From contig CANMXJ010000006.1 in assembly GCA_947501805.1 (NCBI GenBank), forward strand, positions 1-64,000: a stretch of 64,000 nt of DNA, given 5' to 3'. The notes under the pieces are model-generated. The model made no database searches. It saw only the letters and a list, made by a program, of their open reading frames with translations, and was not told where the DNA came from. The DNA comes from an uncultured Sulfitobacter sp. Lineage in GTDB: Bacteria; Pseudomonadota; Alphaproteobacteria; Rhodobacterales; Rhodobacteraceae. Of the stretch, positions 8,895 to 16,686 are shown one piece after another (position 1 is the stretch's first letter; every line of letters begins with the position of its first letter). Position numbers and translations under genes: made by a program.

Positions 8895-9401
8895 ATGCGC
8901 TATTTCCTGCGTCTCGAAGACTTCACGACGGGGGTTGCACGACGGCTGTCCATCGCATTCCTGATCATCGCGGCAAGCCTTGCGTTGTATCAGGTCATCA
9001 CCCGATTTGCTTTTGGCGCACCTTCGACATGGTCCGAGGTGATTACGCGCTCGGCCATGATCTGGTCGGTCTTTTTGGGCGTAGCAGTTGCGTTCAAACA
9101 CGGGGCCATGATCTCGGTTGATGTGATCCAGAACGCCTTGCCGCCGCGCATCGGCCTATGGGTCTACGTGCTGGCAAGCACCGGATCGTTGATCTTTTTC
9201 ACAGTGCTGATGTGGCAAGGCTATCTGATGACTCTGCGTGTAATTCCGCAAAGCCTGTCGGCACTCGAAGTTTCCATCGCATGGGTTTACGCCGCTTTGC
9301 CTGTGGGCTCTGCATTCATTCTAGTGGCGATTGCCGCAAGCATGATCCGCGCCATTCAAGGTGACTGGTTGATCGCCCGTAACGCGGAAGATGTACAATG
9401 A
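8895..9401 (+). CDS. dctQ: TRAP transporter small membrane subunit DctQ
   Basis: The 168-residue protein has four predicted transmembrane helices, with the family pattern TWSEVITRSAMIWSVFLG in the second quarter. It forms the membrane complex with DctM for sodium-driven solute uptake. It begins 73 bp after dctP and overlaps the dctM start by 4 bases. Confidence 0.9.
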   Translation: MRYFLRLEDFTTGVARRLSIAFLIIAASLALYQVITRFAFGAPSTWSEVITRSAMIWSVFLGVAVAFKHGAMISVDVIQNALPPRIGLWVYVLASTGSLIFFTVLMWQGYLMTLRVIPQSLSALEVSIAWVYAALPVGSAFILVAIAASMIRAIQGDWLIARNAEDVQ

Positions 9402-10678
9402 ACAGCGCACTTGGTCTTTCCTTAGGTATTCTTTTTGTCCTTGGCGTTCCGATTGCGGTTGCCATCGGGCTGGCGTCGGTCATTGGTATCGAAGCCAACG
9501 GGCGCCTGCCCTTGTTGCTGGTCGCGCAGCGCATGTTCACGGGCATCGACAGTTTCCCATTGATGGCGATCCCGCTGTTCATCCTTGCGGGCAACCTGAT
9601 GTCGGCTGGCGGTATCTCGCAACGTCTTGTTGAGTTGGCAAAATCACTTGTCGGCGGGATACAGGGTGGCCTTGCCTGCACCTGTGTTCTGACCTGTATG
9701 CTGTTTGCCTCCGTCTCCGGTTCGTCTGTCGCCACAACTTTCGCGATTGGTGCGATCCTTATTCCCGCGATGGTGAAACACAATTACCCCAAGCCGCTGG
9801 CCGCTTCTATTCAGGCATCATCAGCCGAACTTGGCGTATTGATCCCGCCATCCATCCCGCTGATCCTCTATGGCGTGTCCACTGACACCTCCATCGGCAA
9901 GCTGTTTGTCGCGGGCCTTGGGCCTGGGTTGGTGGTTGCAGGATCGCTTATGGCGCTGGTGCTGGTGATCTGTCGCATGCGCGGGATTGGCAAGGATGAC
10001 GGCATGGACCGTTCCGCCCCCGGTGCGGCGCTTTGGGCAGCCTTGCCTGCGCTGCTGGTCCCGATTGTGATCCTTGGCGGCATTTACTCTGGTATCTTTA
10101 CGCCAACCGAAGCCAGCGCCGCCGCTGTTGCCGCGGCTTTGATTGTGGGTATGGGCCTTTATGGCGAGTTAAAAATTCGCGACTTGCCGGAAATCCTGAC
10201 AAAGACGATCATTTCGACTTCGGCGATCATGATTATCATCTCCGCTGCTGCGCTGTTCTCTTTCCTGATCACACGTTCCGGCCTCCCGAACGAGATTGCT
10301 GCCTGGTTCAAAGAGATTTTCGAGAGCCGGATTGCGTTCCTGCTGGCTGTGAATTTCCTGCTGCTTGTTGTGGGCATGTTCATCGAAACCTCCGCCGCGA
10401 TCCTTGTGCTGGCACCGATCTTGACACCCATTGCGATCAGCTACGGCGTTGATCCGGTTCATTTCGGCCTGATCATCGTGGTCAATCTGGCGCTGGGTAT
10501 GATCACGCCGCCGCTTGGGGTGAACCTGTTTGCTGCCTGTACTGTCGCAAACCTGCGCGTGGAAAAGATCATTCCGCAGCTGGTCTGGTTTGTTCTGACG
10601 GTTTTTGCCGCCCTTATGGTCATCACATATGTTCCCGCAATCACGCTTTGGCCGGTTGAATGGATCTTTGGAGAATAA
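9398..10678 (+). CDS. dctM: TRAP transporter large membrane subunit DctM
   Basis: The 426 residues are the normal length of the DctM permease, with about twelve hydrophobic helices and the motifs GIDSFPLMAIPLFILAGNLM and SGSSVATTFAIGAILIPAM. It contains the ion and substrate path. The start overlaps dctQ (ATGA) and ltnD begins 3 bp after the stop, tying transporter and enzymes into one transcript. Confidence 0.93.
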   Translation: MNSALGLSLGILFVLGVPIAVAIGLASVIGIEANGRLPLLLVAQRMFTGIDSFPLMAIPLFILAGNLMSAGGISQRLVELAKSLVGGIQGGLACTCVLTCMLFASVSGSSVATTFAIGAILIPAMVKHNYPKPLAASIQASSAELGVLIPPSIPLILYGVSTDTSIGKLFVAGLGPGLVVAGSLMALVLVICRMRGIGKDDGMDRSAPGAALWAALPALLVPIVILGGIYSGIFTPTEASAAAVAAALIVGMGLYGELKIRDLPEILTKTIISTSAIMIIISAAALFSFLITRSGLPNEIAAWFKEIFESRIAFLLAVNFLLLVVGMFIETSAAILVLAPILTPIAISYGVDPVHFGLIIVVNLALGMITPPLGVNLFAACTVANLRVEKIIPQLVWFVLTVFAALMVITYVPAITLWPVEWIFGE

Positions 10679-10681
10679 GCA

Positions 10682-11569
10682 ATGCTGATTGATTTTGTTG
10701 GTCTCGGTTCAATGGGTCTGGGCATGGCAACCAGCCTTGTGCGGGCCGGCCATGAGGTGCGTGGTTACGACCCTGATGCAGCCCGTGTTGATCTGTTTTG
10801 TGCCCATGGTGGAGCCGCCTTGGGGGATGATAACGAACCAAAGGCCGATGCAATCATCAGTGCAGTCCTGAACGCGGATCAAACGCGCGCGGCTCTCTTT
10901 GGGGATCAAGGGAACGTCGGGCGCTTGCGTAAGGGCGGTGTCATCATCTCATGCGCAACCGTGTCTCCGGCCTTTGCTTCTGAAATGGAGGCGCAGGCCA
11001 CCGAACAGGGCTTTCTGTATCTCGACGCCCCGATTTCCGGCGGTGCAATCAAGGCTGCAGAGGGACGTTTGTCGATCATGGCTTCGGGTTCTGCTGAAGC
11101 CTTTGGGATGGCTGACCCGTTGTTGGACGCCATGGCGGAAACGGTTCACCGGTTGGGGGATCACGCCGGACCGGGCTCCGCGATGAAAGCGGTCAATCAA
11201 TTGCTGGCAGGCGTTCACATCGCCGCTATGGGCGAAGCGCTGGCGTTTGGTGCGTCTCAAGGGTTGGACCCCGCGCAGGTCGTTGATGTTGTGTCTGTCT
11301 CGGCGGGGACGTCATGGATGTTTGAAAACCGTGGACCGCATGTGGTTGAGGGGGATTACACACCTCGCTCCAAAGTGGACATCTGGCTGAAAGATCTGGG
11401 GATCGTGGGCGATATTGCGGCGTCCTCCGGTTTGCCCGTGCCGATCAGCGCCAATGCGCTGGCCCAGTTTCGCGCTGCATCGGGAGCGGGTCTGGGGCAA
11501 GAAGATGATGCCGCAATCGCCAAATATTTTGCACGTCAGGGTGGCGTGACCTTACCGGGAGATAGCTGA
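10682..11569 (+). CDS. ltnD: L-threonate dehydrogenase LtnD
   Basis: This is a 295-residue member of the 3-hydroxyacid/6-phosphogluconate dehydrogenase family. It has an N-terminal NAD fold (GLGSMG at residues 7-12), the substrate loop DAPISGG at 115-121 and the catalytic Lys169 in GSAMKAVNQLL. LtnD oxidises L-threonate to 2-oxo-tetronate, which OtnI isomerises to 3-oxo-tetronate. The assignment among related dehydrogenases (tartronate semialdehyde or 3-hydroxyisobutyrate) rests on context: it follows dctM by 3 bp and its stop overlaps the otnK start by one base. Confidence 0.87.
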   Translation: MLIDFVGLGSMGLGMATSLVRAGHEVRGYDPDAARVDLFCAHGGAALGDDNEPKADAIISAVLNADQTRAALFGDQGNVGRLRKGGVIISCATVSPAFASEMEAQATEQGFLYLDAPISGGAIKAAEGRLSIMASGSAEAFGMADPLLDAMAETVHRLGDHAGPGSAMKAVNQLLAGVHIAAMGEALAFGASQGLDPAQVVDVVSVSAGTSWMFENRGPHVVEGDYTPRSKVDIWLKDLGIVGDIAASSGLPVPISANALAQFRAASGAGLGQEDDAAIAKYFARQGGVTLPGDS

Positions 11570-12804
11570 TGTTACTGGGCTGTATCGGAGACGATTTCAC
11601 AGGATCAAGCGATCTGGCCAATACTTTGGCCAAGGCAGGCATGCGCACCGTGCAATATAGCGGCGTGCCAACAGGGGCGGCAGAGGCGGATGTGCAAGCG
11701 GGCGTTGTAGCCCTCAAGTCCCGCTCGATTGCACCTGAGGATGCCGTGCGCCAGTCGCTTGAGGCGCTCGCGTGGCTTCAAGCCCAAGGCTGTGAACAGA
11801 TCTTTTTTAAATACTGTTCGACCTTCGACAGCTCGGCGCAAGGCAATATTGGACCTGTTGCCGATGCTCTGGCGGACGCGCTGAATGCGCATAAGGTTAT
11901 TGTCTGTCCGGCGTTTCCGGGGGCCGGACGCTCTGTCTATCAGGGCTATTTGTTTGTCAAAGACGCGCTGCTGAACGAAAGCGGTATGGAGAACCATCCG
12001 CTGACCCCGATGAAAGACGCAAACCTGCGCCGCCTGATGGCTGCGCAATCTGTGCATTCGGTGGGCCATGTTCCGGCTGATGCTGTGTTTGACGGGGCTG
12101 GTGCGATTGCCAGCAAGCTGGAAGCCGAACATGCCGCAGGCCACCGGATGATCATCGTTGATGCCTTGCGTGATGCAGACCTGATGCAGATCGGTGCCGC
12201 CGCCAAAGGCCTGCCGCTGATCACAGGCGGTTCTGGCGTGGCGCTGGGATTGCCTGCAAATTTCGGCCTATCACCTGCGCAAGTGCCGTGGCAGGCGCAA
12301 AGCGGGAAAGCGGCGGTTTTGTCGGGTTCATGTTCCACCGCGACACGCGGTCAGATCGCCTATCATGTGGCGCGGCATCCCAGCCTCAAGATTGATCCTG
12401 CCGAGGTCATCAACGGGACACAGACACCCGAAGCCGTAGCAAAATGGCTGGTTGAAACCGAGGGCTTGCCCCTTGCCTACAGCTCTGCTGACCCTGACGA
12501 GGTCGCAGCGGTTCAAACACAATTTGGTGCGGATACCGCGGCCCATGCGCTTGAGGATTTCTTTGGCAAGACGGCCGTTAATCTGGTGGAACATGGTGTG
12601 ACGCGCATCTTGACTGCAGGTGGTGAAACCTCTGGCGCTGTGGTCGAAGCGCTTGACATCCGCACCTTGGAGATCGGGCCGGAGATTGACCCCGGTGTGC
12701 CAGCCCTGCGTGCCAGCGACAGGTTGGTCATCGCGTTGAAATCCGGTAATTTCGGCAGCGAAGACTACTTTGAAAAAGCTGCGGATATATTGGGGCAAGA
12801 CTAA
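11569..12804 (+). CDS. otnK: 3-oxo-tetronate 4-kinase OtnK (DUF1537)
   Basis: The 411-residue protein is a four-carbon acid sugar kinase of the former DUF1537 group. The N-terminal domain opens with GCIGDDFTGSSDLANTL, whose paired aspartates (8, 9) bind the sugar acid. The C-terminal nucleotide-binding domain shows LSGSCSTATRGQI and TAGGETSGAVVEAL. It phosphorylates 3-oxo-tetronate at C4 using ATP, giving the substrate of OtnC. Both neighbours overlap it by a single base, indicating strict translational coupling. Confidence 0.92.
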   Translation: MLLGCIGDDFTGSSDLANTLAKAGMRTVQYSGVPTGAAEADVQAGVVALKSRSIAPEDAVRQSLEALAWLQAQGCEQIFFKYCSTFDSSAQGNIGPVADALADALNAHKVIVCPAFPGAGRSVYQGYLFVKDALLNESGMENHPLTPMKDANLRRLMAAQSVHSVGHVPADAVFDGAGAIASKLEAEHAAGHRMIIVDALRDADLMQIGAAAKGLPLITGGSGVALGLPANFGLSPAQVPWQAQSGKAAVLSGSCSTATRGQIAYHVARHPSLKIDPAEVINGTQTPEAVAKWLVETEGLPLAYSSADPDEVAAVQTQFGADTAAHALEDFFGKTAVNLVEHGVTRILTAGGETSGAVVEALDIRTLEIGPEIDPGVPALRASDRLVIALKSGNFGSEDYFEKAADILGQD

Positions 12805-13451
12805 TGAGCGACACTGCCCTGCGCGAACAGATGTGCCTGCTGGCAAAGTCGATGTTCGACCGTGGCCTCACGGGCGGCAGCACCGGCAATATTTCGGCGC
12901 GCACGCAGGATGGCGGGCTGTTGGTATCACCCACCGGTACCAGTTTCGGGCGGCTTGATCCTGCGCGACTGTCTCACTTTGATGCGCAAGGCAGGTTGAT
13001 TGACGGCGACCCGCCGACCAAGGAAATGCCGCTGCATCAGGCGTTCTATGACACGCGCAGCACCGCGGGTGCCGTGGTGCATCTGCACTCTTGCCATTCT
13101 GTTGCTTTGTCGATGCTGCCCGAAACGGACCCTGATAATTTCCTGCCCCCGTTGACCCCTTACGGCATCATGAAACTGGGCCGCGTTAAACTGTTGCCGT
13201 TTTTCCTTCCCGGTGATCCGGCGATGGGGGATGCGGTACGCGGCCTTGCAGGAAAACGCAGCGCGGTGATGCTGGCCAATCATGGTCCGGTTGTCGCGGG
13301 CAAGGATATTGAGGCCGCCTGCAACGCGGTGGAAGAGCTGGAAGATACCGCAAGGCTGGCAATGATGCTGCGCGGTATGAATGCACGCGGCCTGACGGAT
13401 GATCAGGTGCGCGCGCTTGTGACCAAATTCGATATAGAGTGGGATGTGTGA
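12804..13451 (+). CDS. otnC: 3-oxo-tetronate 4-phosphate decarboxylase OtnC
   Basis: The 215-residue class II aldolase-fold enzyme has the expected metal and catalytic residues: GGSTGNIS near 24-31, Glu74 in PPTKEMPLH, His93 and His95 in VVHLHSCHS, and a third histidine in ANHGPVVAG. In this pathway it decarboxylates 3-oxo-tetronate 4-phosphate to dihydroxyacetone phosphate and CO2 rather than cleaving a carbon chain. The function is assigned from family plus its place between otnK and otnI. Confidence 0.9.
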   Translation: MSDTALREQMCLLAKSMFDRGLTGGSTGNISARTQDGGLLVSPTGTSFGRLDPARLSHFDAQGRLIDGDPPTKEMPLHQAFYDTRSTAGAVVHLHSCHSVALSMLPETDPDNFLPPLTPYGIMKLGRVKLLPFFLPGDPAMGDAVRGLAGKRSAVMLANHGPVVAGKDIEAACNAVEELEDTARLAMMLRGMNARGLTDDQVRALVTKFDIEWDV

Positions 13452-14221
13452 TGAAGTTTTCGGCCAATTTGGGTTTCCTGTTTACCGACCTCTCACTGCC
13501 TGATGCCATCCATGCGGCAAAAACCGCTGGCTTTGACTCGGTTGAATGTCACTTTCCCTATGAAACGCCGCCTGCCGAGATGAAGGACGCCTTGGCGCAA
13601 ACCGGTCTGCGCATGCTGGGCCTGAACTCATGGCCGGGGGACCGCGCCGCTGGCGATTTTGGTCTTGCGGCCTTGCCAGACCGTGTGGATGAGGCGCGCC
13701 GTGAAATTGCTCGCGCGGTTGAATATGCGGTCGCAGCGGGCGTTGAGGCGGTGCATGTTATGGCAGGGCGCACAGATGGCGGTCCTGCCGCAGAGGCGTG
13801 TTTTCGGGCGAACCTGAACCATGCTTGCGATCTGGCCGCTGTTCATGGTTTGACCATCCTGATCGAGCCCATCAATACACGCGACGTCGCAGGCTATCAT
13901 CTGTCCGGCACAATACATGCGGAACGGATCATTGACGAACTTGCCCGTCCCGAACTGAAACTAATGTTCGACTGCTACCACATGCAGATCATGCAGGGTG
14001 ATCTGGCAAAAACGGTAGAACATCTGATGCCAAAGATCGGCCATATCCAGATTGCGGCGGTGCCGGATCGGGGGGAGCCGGATCGCGGTGAAGTGGACTA
14101 TCGATGGCTCTTGGCATATCTTGCTGTGCTTGGATACCAAGGATTTATCGGTGCGGAATATCAACCCAGAGGCAAAACAGAAGCGGGTTTGGGGTGGATA
14201 CGTCAATTGAAATCTGCATGA
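13451..14221 (+). CDS. otnI: 2-oxo-tetronate isomerase OtnI
   Basis: This is a 256-residue TIM-barrel protein of the hydroxypyruvate isomerase family. Likely metal and catalytic acids are seen in TILIEPINTRD and FIGAEYQPRGKTE. It interconverts 2-oxo- and 3-oxo-tetronate, joining the L-threonate branch (LtnD) to OtnK. The longest frame begins at a GTG at 13439, but the ATG at 13451 overlaps the otnC stop by one base, as at the other junctions here, and yields the family-typical MKFSANLGFLF. Confidence 0.9.
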   Translation: MKFSANLGFLFTDLSLPDAIHAAKTAGFDSVECHFPYETPPAEMKDALAQTGLRMLGLNSWPGDRAAGDFGLAALPDRVDEARREIARAVEYAVAAGVEAVHVMAGRTDGGPAAEACFRANLNHACDLAAVHGLTILIEPINTRDVAGYHLSGTIHAERIIDELARPELKLMFDCYHMQIMQGDLAKTVEHLMPKIGHIQIAAVPDRGEPDRGEVDYRWLLAYLAVLGYQGFIGAEYQPRGKTEAGLGWIRQLKSA

Positions 14222-14332
14222 GCTACAGAAAGCTAAGATGCACTGTTGGTTTCGGACATAACCGGCACTGTCGAAAATGCGCGGAACATCCCTGATCCCA
14301 TCCTTTGCCACATCAAAAAGAAAGATCGTTTT

Positions 14333-15457
14333 ATGCAACGCGAAGATTTTGGTTTTGACGGCCTGACGACTCCTGCCTTGTTGCTTGATGTGGGCAAGAT
14401 GACGCGCAACATCGAGCGGCTGGACGCACGTGCAAAAGACCTTGGCGTTACGCTGCGGCCGCATCTCAAGACCGCAAAGTCAGCCGAGATTTCCAAACGT
14501 CTGAGCGGTGGCGTAAATGGGCCGATCACTGTTTCTACACTGGCTGAAGCAGAAGTTTTTCACGTCGCCGGTCATACCGACATTCTTTATGCTGTTGGGA
14601 TCGCGCCGCAAAAACTGGGGCGGGTGCAGGCATTGCGCGCAAAAGGCTGTGATCTGGTGGTGATACTGGACAATACCGATCAGGCATCAGCAGTCGCAGA
14701 GGCGGATGTGCCTGCGTTAATCGAAATCGACAGCGACGGACATCGGGGTGGTCTTGCTCCGGATGATCCAGAATTGATCAAGGTGGGGGAAATCCTGCAT
14801 AAGCACGGCCTTTTGCGGGGCGTGATGACCCACGCAGGCGAAAGCTATAACGTGCGGGGTGCGGACGCCCATGCCAAATTTGCAGAGCTTGAACGCAGCA
14901 TGGCGGTAAAGGCGGCTGAGGCCTTGCGTGGTGCCGGACTGGAGTGTCCTACCGTCAGTGTCGGATCGACGCCAACGGCACATGGCGCGCGGGATCTGAC
15001 AGGTGTTACAGAGATGCGCGCCGGTGTGTACATGTTCTTTGATCTGGTGATGGCAGGGATCGATGTGTGCCGTGTTGATGACATCGCGCTGAGTGTTCTG
15101 ACAACGGTGATCGGGCATCAGCGGGCGAAAGGCTGGGTGATGATTGATGCCGGCTGGATGGCAATGTCGCGTGATCGGGGTACATTCGTGCAGGATGTCG
15201 ATCAGGGCTATGGTGTCGTTTGTGATGCACAGGGGCGTGTGATGCGCGACCTGATCGTCAGCAGCGCCAATCAGGAACACGGCATCATTTCGGTGCGGGA
15301 GGGTTCTGACGAGCCATTGCCCGACCTTGCCGTTGGAACACAGTTGCGCATCCTGCCCAACCATTCCTGCGCAACTGCAGCGCAGTTTGATTGGTATAAT
15401 GTGCTGCCCGAGGGCGATGGAGCGATGGAAATCTGGCCGCGCTTCGGCGGTTGGTAA
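14333..15457 (+). CDS. D-threonine aldolase-like PLP enzyme (BhcC-like, DSD1 family)
   Basis: This is a 374-residue fold-III PLP enzyme of the alanine-racemase-like DSD1 family. The Schiff-base lysine is Lys46 in LRPHLKTAKS and the C-terminal metal pair is His344/Cys346 in LPNHSCATAA. Members include D-threonine aldolase, D-threo-3-hydroxyaspartate dehydratase and the beta-hydroxyaspartate aldolase BhcC, which makes glycine plus glyoxylate or the reverse. The pairing with an iminosuccinate-reductase-like gene 10 bp downstream favours a 3-hydroxyaspartate substrate. The ATG at 14333 is preferred over a TTG at 14246 because the conserved N-terminus starts there. It is 111 bp from otnI, so it may share the tetronate transcript. 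Confidence 0.8.
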   Translation: MQREDFGFDGLTTPALLLDVGKMTRNIERLDARAKDLGVTLRPHLKTAKSAEISKRLSGGVNGPITVSTLAEAEVFHVAGHTDILYAVGIAPQKLGRVQALRAKGCDLVVILDNTDQASAVAEADVPALIEIDSDGHRGGLAPDDPELIKVGEILHKHGLLRGVMTHAGESYNVRGADAHAKFAELERSMAVKAAEALRGAGLECPTVSVGSTPTAHGARDLTGVTEMRAGVYMFFDLVMAGIDVCRVDDIALSVLTTVIGHQRAKGWVMIDAGWMAMSRDRGTFVQDVDQGYGVVCDAQGRVMRDLIVSSANQEHGIISVREGSDEPLPDLAVGTQLRILPNHSCATAAQFDWYNVLPEGDGAMEIWPRFGGW

Positions 15458-15467
15458 GGAAGCTGCG

Positions 15468-16385
15468 ATGATCCATATTACCGAAGAGCAGTCGAGTGCG
15501 CTCGTCACACCCGAACTTGCATATCAAGCCGTTCGGAATGCTTTCATTGCAGCGGTTGGTCCCGAGGCCGAGAGCTTTCCGGTGGTTCTCGCACATGCCA
15601 GTGATCCGCAAAACCGGTTTACCATCAAGTCAGCAGCGGGATCTGAATTGGCGGGCCTTAAGGTCGGTGCGTATTTTCCCACCAATGATGCACATGGATT
15701 GCCGCGCCATGCCTCCACGATATTATTGATCGACCAGCAAACCGGCAAAATCGGTGTGCTGGTTGAGGGTTCCGCCCTCAATTGCTACCGCACCGCTGCT
15801 GCGGATGCTGTCGCGACAGATACCCTTGCGCGTGACGATGCGGAAACCCTCGTACTATTTGGGACTGGCCATCAGGCCGCGTATGAGGCGGAAGCGATTG
15901 CCCGTGTTCGCCCGCTGTCCCACGTGTTGGTGGTTGGCCGAAATCCGGCACGGACCGGGGCTTTTGTGGAAAAGCTGCTAGAGATGGGTTTGCCCGCGAC
16001 GACTTCGGAGCCGGAAGCGGCGGTGCGCAGTGCGGATGTCATCGTGACAGCGACCACGGCCACGGCCCCGTTGTTTGATGCCGAATGGGTGCGCGCAGGG
16101 ACGCATATTTCATCCATGGGCTCTGATTCCCAAGGCAAGCAGGAATTGCCGCCCAAGATTTTTCCACAAGCAAGGTTGTTTTGCGATTTGCCGGAACAAT
16201 CCGTGCGCATTGGCGAATTTCAGCATGCGTTGCCTGAAATCCATCTAAGCGCGATCGGTTCTGTCCTGACGGGCGCTTTGCCCGGGCGACAGGACAGTGA
16301 CGAGATCACCGTTTTCGACAGTTCGGGAATTTCCCTTCAGGATCTGTACATGGCCAAAGCGATCCTTGACGCCCGCAACGGATAA
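15468..16385 (+). CDS. Ornithine cyclodeaminase/mu-crystallin family reductase (BhcD-like)
   Basis: The 305-residue protein has the family layout: a substrate domain with GLKVGAYFP, a Rossmann domain with FGTGHQAAYEAEAI, and the C-terminal DSSGISLQD that contains the catalytic Asp. Family members include ornithine cyclodeaminase, alanine dehydrogenase and the iminosuccinate reductase BhcD, which makes aspartate from iminosuccinate. Pairing with a BhcC-like gene makes an imine reductase or amino-acid dehydrogenase role plausible; the BhcA aminotransferase and BhcB dehydratase of the full cycle are not in this window. The frame is open from 15327, but the ATG at 15468 has a GGAAG site and fits the family start. 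Confidence 0.8.
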   Translation: MIHITEEQSSALVTPELAYQAVRNAFIAAVGPEAESFPVVLAHASDPQNRFTIKSAAGSELAGLKVGAYFPTNDAHGLPRHASTILLIDQQTGKIGVLVEGSALNCYRTAAADAVATDTLARDDAETLVLFGTGHQAAYEAEAIARVRPLSHVLVVGRNPARTGAFVEKLLEMGLPATTSEPEAAVRSADVIVTATTATAPLFDAEWVRAGTHISSMGSDSQGKQELPPKIFPQARLFCDLPEQSVRIGEFQHALPEIHLSAIGSVLTGALPGRQDSDEITVFDSSGISLQDLYMAKAILDARNG

Positions 16386-16686
16386 GGTCGAGCTGCTTTG
16401 CAGGGCTCTTATCGTGAGATCAAAGGGAAATGTGTCGTGACGTCCTGTTCGCGCCCATCTGTAAGTGATGGTGGCGCGCATATCCGTGCACTCAAGTGAA
16501 TGAGTGCAGAATTGCTGCGCAAAACCTGCCTCGAATTGCCTCAAAGTTACTGGTCTGGGGACGTAACAGGAACTTGGGTCCTGACCTGAGAAATGGGACC
16601 AAAGAAACTCTCGGAGTTCTATTGGATTGGTGCCAGGCCAAGACCTTTACCGGGTCAGTTCTGAGCAACATTCAACAGCCTTGAGC
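16386..16686. other. Intergenic stretch with hairpins at the edge of a low-GC patch
   Basis: No supported gene lies here. A perfect hairpin with 8-bp arms, TGCACTCA (16487-16494) and TGAGTGCA (16501-16508), has no T-run behind it. A second imperfect stem covers 16451-16477 (GCGCCCATC against GATGGTGGCGC). Either could end transcription from the upstream operon. A 62-codon open frame at 16496-16684 has no recognisable feature. Confidence 0.35.

Noticed and set aside
9316..9783. Minus-strand frame of 155 codons over dctQ/dctM
   Set aside because: It is antisense to two confident membrane genes and has Pro/Arg-rich shadow composition.
14717..15508. Minus-strand open frame of 263 codons opposite the D-threonine-aldolase-like gene
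   Set aside because: It is antisense to a gene with an intact PLP lysine and metal motif; no ribosome-binding site or domain is seen.
16625..16645. Partial match TTGGTGCCAGG to the tRNA-Leu 3' end, as a possible attachment-site repeat
   Set aside because: Only about 11 bases match, with a one-base gap. Real tRNA attachment repeats are normally longer and exact, and no integrase is nearby.
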